From assembly GCF_003568845.1 (NCBI RefSeq), contig NZ_CP030127.1, positions 458,501-522,500 on the forward strand: a stretch of 64,000 nucleotides of DNA, read 5' to 3'. Made by a program: the position numbers and the translations under genes. Positions 9,303 to 18,144 of the stretch are shown here, one piece after another (within the stretch, counting starts at the first letter, position 1; every line of letters starts with the position of its first letter). The stretch is from Indioceanicola profundi. Lineage in GTDB: Bacteria > Pseudomonadota > Alphaproteobacteria > Azospirillales > Azospirillaceae. The notes under the pieces were generated by a model. The model was not told the origin of the DNA. It saw nothing but the letters and a program-made list of their open reading frames with translations, and did not search any database.

Positions 9303-9346
9303 GATCGACTCCTCTCGGTTGATTATTCGCTCATGAGAGACACGGG

Positions 9347-10183
9347 CTATGACGGGCCTGCTCGACCCGGTATCTGCACCCGCGGTAGGCCGTACTCCTC
9401 CAGAATCCGGTCAATATCGTCGCGGCGGCGCTCCAGGATGCTGTCCACCTCCCGCTTCAGAGCCGCGTCTTCGTGGCGAACCCCCATGGAGATTGCGTAG
9501 ACGAAGGGCAGGTTCGGTGGTTCGATGCTGGGAGAGACCGGCTCCACCAGCAGATCGCGGTTCTTGGCGAAGTACCCGGCCAGGGGGCCCCAGACAATGG
9601 CAACGTCGATCTCCCCCGAAGCCACGGCATCGATAATCCTGGCCTGCGGGTTCTCCGCCGCATCCACGTCCCACATCGTATAGCCACGGATGTTGGCGGT
9701 GATGTTCCGGCGGGCCAGCGCATGGGCCGGTGGGGGATTGGCCCCGTCGTCCCCGATGGCGTGCAGCCCGATCCTGAGTGTGCGCAGAACCGGATCATCG
9801 AAAGACCGAAGGCCAAGATGCCGGTCCTTCGCCGTTACAAAGACATAGCTGGAGGCGTAATAGGGCCGGGTCGGAAGCACCATCTCGAAGCTGCTGGGCA
9901 CGCCCATCACCAAGTCGCACAGCCTGGCCTTGAGGGTCCGGCGGATAAAGCCGCGTCGCTGTGGATGCCACGTGTAGCTCAAGCTGGCGTTCATCTCCTC
10001 GGCGATGAGTTGCGCGATCCTGTTTTCAAAACCTTCCTCACGCTGGTTGGAGAAGGGCAGATTGTCAGGGCTGGCGCAAACCCGTAGCACCCGCGGCTCG
10101 GCACCGGCCTGGGTGACTGTCAGTGTGCCAGCGAGTGCAAGCCCGAGCAGCGCCCGTCGGGCTATTTTGCCTGTCTGAAACAT
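9347..10183 (-). CDS. XoxJ/MoxJ-like periplasmic binding protein
   Basis: A 278-aa secreted protein of the solute-binding fold (SBP_bac_3 type), the 'quinoprotein dehydrogenase-associated' branch. It has a signal peptide (RRALLGLALAGTLTVTQAGA), then LRVCASPDNLPFSNQREEGF, the hallmark start of MoxJ/XoxJ proteins, and later GEIDVAIVWGPLAGYFAK. In methylotrophs XoxJ is proposed to help assemble or activate the lanthanide methanol dehydrogenase rather than to import a solute. It lies between the dehydrogenase and the cytochrome genes, with GGAGG before its ATG. Confidence 0.85.
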   Translation of the reverse strand: MFQTGKIARRALLGLALAGTLTVTQAGAEPRVLRVCASPDNLPFSNQREEGFENRIAQLIAEEMNASLSYTWHPQRRGFIRRTLKARLCDLVMGVPSSFEMVLPTRPYYASSYVFVTAKDRHLGLRSFDDPVLRTLRIGLHAIGDDGANPPPAHALARRNITANIRGYTMWDVDAAENPQARIIDAVASGEIDVAIVWGPLAGYFAKNRDLLVEPVSPSIEPPNLPFVYAISMGVRHEDAALKREVDSILERRRDDIDRILEEYGLPRVQIPGRAGPS

Positions 10184-10249
10184 TGGACCTCCTGGTCCGA
10201 TACCGTTTGTGCGGTGTGTTCACGCATCTGTGCAGGAGCGGCGGCTGGC

Positions 10250-12049
10250 CTAGTCGGCCAGCCGGAACACATGCACCGCACCGCCCGGCTTGGTATCGCG
10301 GGGAAGTTCCGCCATGGCGCCGACGGCCCCCAGGGCCGCATAGGGATCCTCCGGCGAGAGCTCGGCCGGAACGATGGCCCCAGCCCAACCGCCGACCCCG
10401 GAATAAATGGCCACGCGCTGTTTGCCATCGGGTCCAATGAAGGTCATCGGGTGGCCGATGATGCCGGAATCGAACTGGGTCTTGAACAGAACCTCACCGG
10501 TATCGGCGTCCACTGCTTTGAACCATCCATCCATTGTGCCGTAGAAGACGACGCCGCCCGCTGTGGCCAGCACGCCGCTCCAAACCGGCCATTTCTCCTG
10601 GATGGCCCATTTCTTCTCGCCGGTTTCGACATCCCAGGCGAAGAACTCGCCGCGATAGCCGCCCGGACCGGCCTTCATCTTGACACTGGCGCCGACAAAG
10701 GGCGTGCCCTCGATGTAAAGAGCTTCCAACCCCTCGAAATCCATGCAGATGTTGTTGGACGGCACGTAGAACAGCCCGGTCTGGGGCGAGTAGGCGGCAG
10801 GCTGCTGGTCCTTGCCGCCGGGAGCGGCCGGGCAGATATCCTTGACGACGACACCCTGCCGGGGACGCTTTTCCGGATTCTCCACAGGCAGGCCGGTCTC
10901 CAGATCAATGCCGCTGGCCCAGTTGACCGGTACAAAAGGCTTGGCGGACAGGATCTCGCCAGTTGTCCGGTCCATGGTATAGACAAAGCCATTCCGGTCG
11001 AAGCGCACCAGCAGTTGGCGCTCCGAACCGCCGATGGGTCGGTTGACCAGAATGCTCTCGTTGACGCCGTCATAGTCCCAGGCGTCGTTCGGGGTCATCT
11101 GGTAGGCCCAGACGGCCTGGCCATCCTCCGGCCGCCGGGCAAAGATGGTGGTGGACCATTTGTTGTCGCCCGGGCGCATCTCATGATTCCAGACGCCGGG
11201 GTTGGCGGTGCCGTGATAAAGGAGCCCGGTCTCCGGGTCGTAAGTCACCCAGCCCCAGACCGTGCTGCCGCCTTGCCGCCAGAGATCAGGCTCCTCTCCC
11301 TGCCAGGTGGTGACGCCGAGATCACTGCCGCTGTCCTTGGGGTAGAAGGGGCGGAACCCCTCGCCGATCAACACCTCCCTGTCGGGGCCGGTGCTATAGG
11401 CCCGCCAAACTTCCCTGCCGGTGTTGACGTCGAGGGCGGCGATGAAGCCACGCACCCCCATCTCGCCGCCGCTATTGCCGACAAAGACTTTGTCCTCCAC
11501 CACTAACGGCGCCATGGTCATGGTCTGACCGGTGGCCGGGTCGCCGAGTACGGTGCGCCACACCTCCTGTCCGGTGGCGTAGTCCACGGCCACCGTGGTG
11601 TTGTCGAGCACATTGTAGATGATCTTGCCCCGGTGATAGGCCGCACCCCGGTTGACGATATCGCAACAGGCCTTGCCCTGGGCGAAGGGATCGGCATCGG
11701 GGTCGAACACCCAACGGGTCTCCCCGGGCCGCGTCAGGTCGAGGGCGAAGAGTTTGTTCGGGAAGGGCCCGACCATATACATGGTGTTGCCGATGACCAG
11801 CGGCGCGCCCTCATGTCCAGCCTCCACGCCCGTCTCGAAGCTGAACTCCTCGACCAAGCGTCCGACATTGCTGGGGTTTATCTGATCCAGAGCACTGAAC
11901 CTGGTGCCCTGAAGTGTGCCTGCGGGCGTGGTCCATTCGGCTTCAGCGGCAGGCGGCGGACTTGCGCTCTGCGCCATGGCAAGGGACCAGGGCGCCATGG
12001 CCGAGGTCAGCAGCAGCGTCAGCGCGAGAAGATCCCGCGGGTCTGCCAT
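10250..12049 (-). CDS. PQQ-dependent alcohol dehydrogenase, predicted lanthanide type
   Basis: Periplasmic quinoprotein of the methanol/ethanol dehydrogenase family that oxidises alcohols and passes electrons to cytochrome c; 599 aa. The open frame extends to 12217, but ATG at 12049 gives a proper signal peptide (DLLALTLLLTSAMAPWSLAMA). Visible landmarks are the vicinal Cys128-Cys129 (QGKACCDIVNRG) and repeated eight-bladed-propeller tryptophan motifs. The active-site segment NDAWDYDGVNE has catalytic Asp325 and a second Asp327. The second Asp (the DYD pattern) coordinates rare-earth ions in XoxF and ExaF/PedH; calcium enzymes carry Ala, Ser or Thr there. First gene of a three-gene operon with the XoxJ-like and cytochrome c genes. 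Substrate (methanol, ethanol or another alcohol) cannot be told. Confidence 0.92.
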   Translation of the reverse strand: MADPRDLLALTLLLTSAMAPWSLAMAQSASPPPAAEAEWTTPAGTLQGTRFSALDQINPSNVGRLVEEFSFETGVEAGHEGAPLVIGNTMYMVGPFPNKLFALDLTRPGETRWVFDPDADPFAQGKACCDIVNRGAAYHRGKIIYNVLDNTTVAVDYATGQEVWRTVLGDPATGQTMTMAPLVVEDKVFVGNSGGEMGVRGFIAALDVNTGREVWRAYSTGPDREVLIGEGFRPFYPKDSGSDLGVTTWQGEEPDLWRQGGSTVWGWVTYDPETGLLYHGTANPGVWNHEMRPGDNKWSTTIFARRPEDGQAVWAYQMTPNDAWDYDGVNESILVNRPIGGSERQLLVRFDRNGFVYTMDRTTGEILSAKPFVPVNWASGIDLETGLPVENPEKRPRQGVVVKDICPAAPGGKDQQPAAYSPQTGLFYVPSNNICMDFEGLEALYIEGTPFVGASVKMKAGPGGYRGEFFAWDVETGEKKWAIQEKWPVWSGVLATAGGVVFYGTMDGWFKAVDADTGEVLFKTQFDSGIIGHPMTFIGPDGKQRVAIYSGVGGWAGAIVPAELSPEDPYAALGAVGAMAELPRDTKPGGAVHVFRLAD

Positions 12050-12997
12050 CGGGGACCTGGCTTGTCGGCACGGTACACAGTTTCGCAGCGGGTGCCCTTG
12101 GTTGGCCGTCTTTTGCCGGTCTTTAGTCGTTAGAACAGCGAACGTTCCTCCCGTCATTTTACCCTCCACTGGTGAGGAGCACGCGCTCTGTGGCGCGTCT
12201 GGCAGAGGCCTGTTCACCAGGAAACCCTACTTCTCTCCTGGCCTACCGGCCGTGTGGAACTCAAAGGGCAAGGACCTTTCGATTGCAGGGGAGCAGAAAT
12301 GTTCCAGCTGGAGACCAGGCCAGTAAGAAAGCTCTTAAGAGAGGCGCACCGAGTCCAATTGGTCGATGGAAGGTGGACGTCTTGCCGGAGCAGTTGGCGT
12401 CTCCCTGAACATCCGTTTGGATCGCCCGTTGAAGTCGATCTGGACCTTGCCAGCTACCCTGCTTGTTTTCAAAAGTCCTGCCCTGGTTTAAGAACCGGCA
12501 CGTTAAGTCTCTGTGCGGTACAGAGCCCACCAGAATGTCGAGTTGCCTCGGTTTTGAAGAATCTGGTCCCGGAATGGCGCTGTTTTCGAGGAATAGAGTA
12601 GTCGTACGCGTTGCATGTCGCTTCAGCACCCGAAAAAGGGGTGGCACACGCTTGATGTTGCTGATCGTTCAGGTATCTACTAGGTTGGTGGTCAGATCTT
12701 GGAAGCAAGAACCGGTAGTTCCTATTCCTGGACCGAATTGAGTGAGGCTTATGCCTGAGGTTCACGCCTCAAACGATCTCGCCTCCGTTGCCCTTTATGC
12801 TTCCGTTCAGATAGGCGCATCGCCCTTAAATCCTGATGCGCCTGCCTTGTGCAATAAGGCGATAATCCTGGGAACGCTCATGTGTATTTGGACAAAATTG
12901 TGTCCTAATACCGGCTCGGGCAGAATTGCAATGTATTCACAACCTGACCTCCTTTGATCCGGGAGCTTACGGGCTTCCTGAAGCGCGGGGACGTGCC
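12050..12997. other. Long intergenic region with no supported gene
   Basis: About 950 bases upstream of the PQQ dehydrogenase and of the region-4-only sigma protein. Codon bias is weak and short ORFs occur on both strands without family resemblance or ribosome sites. It must carry the dehydrogenase promoter, but no promoter, RNA gene or clear repeat could be assigned. Confidence 0.45.
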
Positions 12998-13480
12998 ATG
13001 ACTTTGGCGGGTTCATACAAAACGCAATCAGGTACCAGCTGGAGCAAGGCTGATTCCGCAGTGGATATGACTGCCGCGACTGGTCTGTCGGCAGCGCCGT
13101 ACAGCGTGCCCAAGCTGTTCCCGCTCGCAGCCCTCGCAGGCCATGCCATATTCGAGATCACCCGCATCGGAAAGTTACTAATCAGCCGACTGCAACGGTG
13201 GATGGACCCGGACGTCGCACGGGAGCGGCTCTGGGGTACAGATATTGTCGGCACCGACATCGCCGATGTTCCCGCCCGTTCCCAGCTTCAAGCCACCCAG
13301 GACGCGATGATTGCCCTGCCACGGGACCTCCGGGACGCGCTGACACTCGTCTGCGTGGATGGCCTCAGCTATCGGCAGGCGGCCGATCAACTGGGCATTC
13401 CGGTGGCCGCCCTGAACAGCCGTGTTGCCCGCGCCCGCGCCATCCTGGCCGAGGAACTGGGACTTCTCCCGCGACAGTAA
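12998..13480 (+). pseudogene. Region-4-only ECF sigma factor remnant
   Basis: A 160-aa frame (an earlier in-frame start at 12926 is possible). Only the last 65 residues match a family: LPRDLRDALTLVCVDGLSYR and QAADQLGIPVAALNSRVARA are sigma-70 region 4 with its helix-turn-helix. The first ~95 residues show no region 2 (no D-D-L-V-Q core-binding helix, no -10 recognition helix). The region-4 segment is very like that of the sigma factor at 7509-8018. It is either a decayed sigma gene or a stand-alone region-4 protein. No strong ribosome site is visible before the chosen ATG. Confidence 0.6.
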
Positions 13481-13866
13481 GAGCTTGATTGCCGTGGAAC
13501 CAACGAGGGTGATCCGCCTGCTTAAGCAGTGAAGGCCCGCCGGATCGCCTTGCCTGTTCACCGCCCACTTCCGGGTCACGAGCAGTGGTTCACCGCGACG
13601 CTGAAGAGATGAAGGCTTGCAGGAACCAGGGCCCGAAGGTTCCAGCGGGCGAGGAATGGGTCACCGATCACCAAGCTGACAATGGCCGCATGCTTTAGCG
13701 CCTGGTGCGTGTGGTCCAGGTAGACGCAAACGGGCCGACCCCACGCCCATGGGGTCGGCCCAGCTTCACTCAATGCTCCCGCATGAAGGTGAGCAACTGC
13801 TCGGCTTGGCAACTGCCGAGGCAATAAAAGGTTCCCCAACCCAACAACCAACGTCCTCTGAGGTCG
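13481..13866. other. Intergenic region carrying a terminator hairpin
   Basis: About 385 bases with no convincing gene. A strong hairpin at 13732-13761 lies within it. The short minus-strand frames that cross the hairpin are not supported. Confidence 0.5.
13732..13761 (-). terminator. 11-bp perfect hairpin
   Basis: Arms GGGCCGACCCC (13732-13742) and GGGGTCGGCCC (13751-13761) with an 8-base loop. Read on the minus strand it is followed by TTT, fitting termination of the mntP-remnant and 58-aa gene pair. Confidence 0.65.
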
Positions 13867-14043
13867 TCAATGGACCCGTCGGGCAACGGTCCAGCGGGCC
13901 ACCTCGGCTTCGGCTCGGTTGGCCGGAACATCGGGATGGTGCAGGCGGTAGATGAACAGCGCCGCTTCAATGGCGTGCTTCTCCGGAGCCCCGGATGTCT
14001 TCATCTCCGTGAAGGCACGCTCAACCGCGGATCGACAACACAT
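13867..14043 (-). CDS. Small hypothetical protein, 58 aa
   Basis: Predicted 58-aa soluble helical protein beginning MCCRSAVERAFTEMKTSG and containing EKHAIEAALFIYRLHHPDVP. The ATG at 14043 is preceded by a good ribosome site (GGAGG, five bases upstream). It starts 22 bases after the mntP remnant on the same strand and is followed by a terminator. I do not recognise a named family. The HHPDVP followed by an Arg/Glu/Ala helix recalls short uncharacterised alphaproteobacterial proteins, but no function is offered. Confidence 0.6.
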   Translation of the reverse strand: MCCRSAVERAFTEMKTSGAPEKHAIEAALFIYRLHHPDVPANRAEAEVARWTVARRVH

Positions 14044-14065
14044 GATGGCCTCCGTGGTACAGGGT

Positions 14066-14551
14066 CTATACGTCCATATGGTCCAGCAGGATCTTGGTGC
14101 CGATCGCCACGAGGCCAAGACCGCCAACCAGTTCGGGGCGGCGGCCCAGCACTGGCCCAACAGCGCGGCCGAGCAGCACGCCTCCGAAGGCCATAGCGAA
14201 GGTGACCAGCCCAACCAGCGTCGCCACGACGGCAATGTCGATGTCGGCCATTGCCAGCCCGACGCCAACCGCACTGGCATCTATGCTGGTGGCGACAGCG
14301 GTGCTGAGCAGGGCCAGCCAGCTGGTCCGTTTGGCAACCGCGGGATCGTCATCTCGGCTGGACAAGGCATTGCGCACCATTGAGCCGCCGATCAGGCTGA
14401 ACAGGATGAAGGCGACCCAATGGTCGACGGACTGCACCAGGTCGGCGAAGGAAATCCCAACAGCCCAGCCCAGCAGGGGCATGAGCAGCTGGCAGATACC
14501 TAACGTCACACTAATCGAGGAGCGAGGGAGGACAGCTTTTCTGGTAGCCAT
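14066..14551 (-). pseudogene. mntP: 5'-truncated MntP-type manganese exporter
   Basis: Frame of 161 aa matching MntP (DUF204), an inner-membrane Mn(II) exporter normally near 185-190 aa. Recognisable segments are QLLMPLLGWAVG, VAFILFSLIGGSMVRNAL, the second-half motif SIDASAVGVGLAMADID, and the ending LGLVAIGTKILLDHMDV. The first membrane helix with its conserved Asp (usually SMDAFAVAL) is missing. Upstream of the ATG the same frame reads ESSFGIALRQNGPLL, a decayed version in which that Asp is gone, and two TAG codons follow a little further up. I call it a remnant; a shortened working protein is less likely. Confidence 0.65.
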
Positions 14552-14623
14552 CAGCAGCGGCCCGTTTTGCCGAAGGGCTATTCCGAAACTGCTTTCGATC
14601 TGAACGCGATGCGTATGCCGCTA

Positions 14624-15022
14624 CTAATCCGTCGCGCTCAACTGAGGGACTCTCTTCGGCGTTGTGGCGCTCTCAAAGCGGTCGCCGCAGACCAGTACGC
14701 GTGTGCAGGTGCCGCCATGGGACGTTGTCTGCAAGCTGCCTCCTAGCTGGGCGGTAAGGGCCCCCACCAAGGCTGTCCCCAGGCCACTGCCGCCCGGTCC
14801 GCCCGGCGGCCAGCCCACCCCATCGTCGCTCACTGCAAGTTCCACCTGGTGCGTTTCCCGTCTTCGGCGGCAGGTGATCTCGATCCTGCTGGGCTGGCCA
14901 TCGGGGAAAGCATGCTTCAGGCTGTTGGTCACAAGTTCGTTGACAATGAGGCCCAGCGGAATGGCCATCTCGATCTCGCAATGGAGCGGCTCGGAGGAGA
15001 CACGGATGTCTACCGGGGACAT
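14624..15022 (-). CDS. Lone histidine-kinase ATPase domain (HWE/HisKA_2 type)
   Basis: A 132-aa protein that is essentially only a kinase catalytic (HATPase_c) domain. The N box is IVNELVTNSLKHAFPDG, the G1 box AVSDDGVGWPPG, and the G2 region GGSGLGTALVGALTAQLGGS. This pattern belongs to the HWE/HisKA_2 class. The dimerisation domain with the phospho-accepting His is absent, and a stop codon lies two codons before the ATG. It overlaps the gene at 15010-15426 by 13 bases. It may be a truncated kinase or an ATPase partner acting with another protein. Confidence 0.7.
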   Translation of the reverse strand: MSPVDIRVSSEPLHCEIEMAIPLGLIVNELVTNSLKHAFPDGQPSRIEITCRRRRETHQVELAVSDDGVGWPPGGPGGSGLGTALVGALTAQLGGSLQTTSHGGTCTRVLVCGDRFESATTPKRVPQLSATD

Positions 15023-15426
15023 ATCCTAGTGGATGGCCCATAAGCTGTTGGCGTCATTTCTGAGGAAACTGCCATCTTGGTGATCTGCTCGATTGCGGCC
15101 CTGATGGCCAGTTCCGAATCCAGCGATAACTGTATAGACTGGCAATCACCGAACATCGAGACGGCATCTTCGGCCGATCCGGCCTGTATCAGCGCGACCC
15201 GCATCCCAAGAGCGGTCTCCAATCCAGGGAATCTCTCTAATGAGGTCCGGGCCCAGTAACGGTGCCGATCTCGTGCATCCTCCTCAAGCCGAACCCAATT
15301 CCGCACGATCTGGTCGCACTCTGTCTCAGTAGCAGGTGGTCTCCTGGCCTCACCGTGAAACAGTTCCAAGCCACCGCCCACCACCCCTTCAATAACGAGC
15401 CAAGGCTGTCCGCCATCAGTATGCAT
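15010..15426 (-). CDS. Hypothetical protein upstream of kinase ATPase domain
   Basis: A 138-aa soluble protein of unknown family. The start is well supported: AAGGAG lies seven bases before the ATG. The sequence is hydrophilic and helical (ATETECDQIVRNWVRLEEDA; SLERFPGLETALGMRVALIQ; LDSELAIRAAIEQITKMAVS). It has no membrane segment and no visible H-box. It overlaps the ATPase-domain gene by 13 bases, which suggests coupled translation and a joint role, possibly as a replacement for the missing dimerisation module (speculative). Confidence 0.55.
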   Translation of the reverse strand: MHTDGGQPWLVIEGVVGGGLELFHGEARRPPATETECDQIVRNWVRLEEDARDRHRYWARTSLERFPGLETALGMRVALIQAGSAEDAVSMFGDCQSIQLSLDSELAIRAAIEQITKMAVSSEMTPTAYGPSTRICPR

Positions 15427-15630
15427 GATGTATCTCCTTCCTGTTCATCGGGACATCGGATTTCCGCATGCAAGTCACAAGCGGAGCGTCCGCTCTTACA
15501 AGCCCCGGGCTGAGTTTATTGCCGCGCTTCCTCCTCGTTCTGGCATAATCAGCAGAACCTGAGAGCACTGAGCGCCGACTGTAGAAAATATGGCGACGGT
15601 CGCTCTGTGTAGCTTTTCGGAGTTACCTTC

Positions 15631-16290
15631 ATGATAAGCGGCACGACGATCCTGGCTTGTTGGAGCGGTCTGCAGGAGGAGGAGGGGACTGTTCGGGTCT
15701 CGCCTGATGGCTGCCGCGACCTGATCCTGCGAATGGATTTAGCGAAACGGCCAGTCTGGTTCATCTCGGGCCTTCAGGAGCACACCTATGATGTTGCCGT
15801 CGCGTCTGGAGCCTCGTTCCATGGCTTCCGGCTGCGCCCTGGCACGATCCTGGATGACGAGCGCCTGCTCAACTCGCTGCGAGAACGTGATCCAGAACCG
15901 GACCAGGCGCTGCCCCTGATTAACGAATTCAGCCGGTTGTGTCCCAAGGTAGAGGAGATGCTGGCATGTTTAGCCGAGGCGAGTAGCATAGATACGGCCG
16001 CGAAGCAGCTTGGGGTCCCGCCACGCCAGCTTCAGCGGTTCTCGATGCATCACACCCAGCAATCACCAGGCTATTGGCTTCGGCTCGCACGCGTGCGTCG
16101 GGCAGCCCGGGCGGTATTGAAGCCAGTCGACAGCGGACGTGAACCATTGGCCGCGGTTGCCGCTGATCACTATTATGCAGATCAGGCACACATGACCCGC
16201 GACTTTCGGCGTTGGCTCGGTACTACGCCGACGGCATTGCGGACCGATCCCGAACTAGCAGCCCAGCTGATGGAAAGCGGATACGGGTAA
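15631..16290 (+). CDS. AraC-family transcription regulator
   Basis: A 219-aa regulator. The N-terminal half is a DUF6597-like ligand/sensor domain with SPDGCRDLILRMD near residue 24 and FHGFRLRPG near 64. The C-terminal half is the two-helix-turn-helix AraC domain (QLGVPPRQLQRF; LAAVAADHYYADQAHMTRDF; GTTPTALRTD). Proteins of this layout often regulate a neighbouring enzyme gene. The convergent VOC gene starts elsewhere and ends only five bases from this stop, so any regulatory link is inference. Confidence 0.85.
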   Translation: MISGTTILACWSGLQEEEGTVRVSPDGCRDLILRMDLAKRPVWFISGLQEHTYDVAVASGASFHGFRLRPGTILDDERLLNSLRERDPEPDQALPLINEFSRLCPKVEEMLACLAEASSIDTAAKQLGVPPRQLQRFSMHHTQQSPGYWLRLARVRRAARAVLKPVDSGREPLAAVAADHYYADQAHMTRDFRRWLGTTPTALRTDPELAAQLMESGYG

Positions 16291-16295
16291 GCTAT

Positions 16296-16679
16296 TCAGG
16301 TTTCGACAGCCGTACAGATCTCCACCAGAAAGCCATTCAGATCGCTGACATAGGCGACAGTTTGACCCCAGGGCATCCTTTCTGGAGACTGCACCGGAAC
16401 AGCGCCTGCCTCGACAGCACGGGCATAGGCAGCAGCCACGTCCTCTGTCTGAAAGGCGATCTCGAAACAAGGACGTTGGGGATCGGGGCTGGATGGATTC
16501 TTCCCGAGATCCCGCATCAGCTGAAGCGAGGAAAACGACAGGGTCGTCTCACCGGTGTTCAACTCCCCATATGTCTCACTCTCATGCAGAAACTGGGTCG
16601 GAATGCCGAATGCGCTGCCGTAAAATGCCAGCGTCTCTTTGACGTTTTTTACATAATGAATTGTGTACTTGAGCTTCAT
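16296..16679 (-). CDS. VOC (glyoxalase/bleomycin-resistance) fold protein
   Basis: A 127-aa vicinal-oxygen-chelate fold protein. Two beta-alpha-beta-beta-beta modules are visible: YTIHYVKNVKETLAFYGSAFG and, in the second half, FEIAFQTEDVAAAYARAVEAG followed by PWGQTVAYVSDLNGFLVEIC. The glutamate near the C-terminus is a usual metal ligand; substrate is unknown. The open frame extends to 16847, but ATG at 16679 has AAGGAG at a good distance and starts at the fold. It converges on the AraC gene. Confidence 0.88.
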   Translation of the reverse strand: MKLKYTIHYVKNVKETLAFYGSAFGIPTQFLHESETYGELNTGETTLSFSSLQLMRDLGKNPSSPDPQRPCFEIAFQTEDVAAAYARAVEAGAVPVQSPERMPWGQTVAYVSDLNGFLVEICTAVET

Positions 16680-17096
16680 ACACGCATCTCCTTCATCAAC
16701 AATGTTGAAACCACTGGCGAAAGATCGCCGTCGGAAGAGGCCCTGTCTTGAAGATTCGCGACACGAGCTTGCGATCCAAACTGACGACCTGAGGCTTTTC
16801 TGCTGCTGATCTGCTGAAACGGCCGGGTATGGGGACATGCTCTCCATGCCCCAGCAAAAGAGTATGCAATTTCCGTCAGAGATTCAGGATCCGACCCTGC
16901 AGGTATCGGATAACATCATCGACATCAGCGCGCGCGCCTTTCCGAAGGTTGCAATCGGCGTGCAGGATCTGAATGTTTGCAAGCTCATTGCCGCCACCCA
17001 GCGACCAAGGAATCACATGGTCAATGTGGTGAGACCCGTCGTTTAGACGAAAATCACTGCCACATTCGGGACAGATCCAGCCTTGGCGCTCCGCTA

Positions 17097-18144
17097 GATG
17101 TTTGGTCCCGGGGTTTGATGGTGCATTCTTGTCACGTGAGTGGAAGGAAGCGCTATGGGGCAGGTTCACCACGGGAGCGCCACAACGACAGCGGCGGTCC
17201 GTCGAGCGATACAGCATAGTCAAGAGAGCCTGAGAGCCCTGGCCAAGCGGTATGGCATCAACCCGAAGACGGTTGCGAAGTGGAGGGCCAGGAGCTCGGT
17301 CGCTGATCAGCGCACCGGGCCCACGGCCCCCAGATCCACCATCCTGACGGCCGAGGACGAGGCGATCATCGTCGCCTTCCGGCGTTACACGCTGCTGCCG
17401 CTCGACGACTGCCTCTACGCCCTCCAGGCCACTATTCCGCACCTCACCCGTTCGAGCCTGCATCGCTGCCTCCAGCGACACGGCATCAGCCGGCTGCCCG
17501 AGACCGACGGGGACAAGCCGCAGCGCTCAAGGTTCAAGCGCTACCCGATCGGCTTCTTCCACATCGACATCGCGGAGGTCAGGACCGAACAGGGCAAGCT
17601 CCACCTCTTCGTGGCCATCGACCGCACGTCCAAGTTCGCCTTTGTCGAGCTGCACGAGAAGGCGACGCGGCGCGTGGCTGGCGACTTCCTCCGCCACCTC
17701 GCGGCAGCCGTTCCCTACAAGATCCACACCGTGCTCACCGACAACGGCACCCACTTCACCGAGCCGACCGGTGACGGTTGGACGCCCAAGGACATCAAGG
17801 CCATGCGGGCCGAGAAGATCCCCTTCCGCTGCCACTCCTTCGAGGCTGCCTGCGCCGATCTCGACGTGGAGCATCGGCTGACCAAGCCTCGCCACCCCTG
17901 GACCAACGGTCAGGTCGAGCGCATGAACCGCACCATCAAGGATGCGACCGTCAAGCGCTACCACTATGAGAGCCATGACGAGCTCCGGCAGCACCTCGCC
18001 GACTTCGTCGCAGCCTACAACTTTGGCCGGCGCCTTAAGACGCTAAAGGGCCTTACGCCTTACGAGTTCATCTGCAAACAGTGGATTGCCGACCCAGAAC
18101 GCTTCATCCTCAACCCGCTCCACCAAATGCCGGGACCAAACATC
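17097..18144 (+). mobile_element. Complete 1,048-bp insertion sequence (IS481-like transposase)
   Basis: Terminal inverted repeats of about 25 bp: both ends read GATGTTTGGTCCCGG inward, then diverge slightly (22 of 25 match). TA flanks both sides (17095-17096 and 18145-18146). Collapsing to one TA restores the interrupted HNH frame exactly, which fixes the element ends. The transposase resembles the IS481 group, although a 2-bp TA target site is not what I expect for IS481. No other copy is present in this window. Confidence 0.85.

Noticed and set aside
12050..12217. N-terminal extension of the PQQ dehydrogenase frame
   Set aside because: It would bury the signal peptide and is not family-like; ATG 12049 starts directly at the secretion signal.
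12254..12765. Overlapping short frames on both strands upstream of the sigma remnant
   Set aside because: No ribosome sites, mixed codon use and no recognisable motifs.
13576..13851. 91-codon minus-strand frame
   Set aside because: It crosses the strong hairpin at 13732-13761, lacks a ribosome site and resembles no family.
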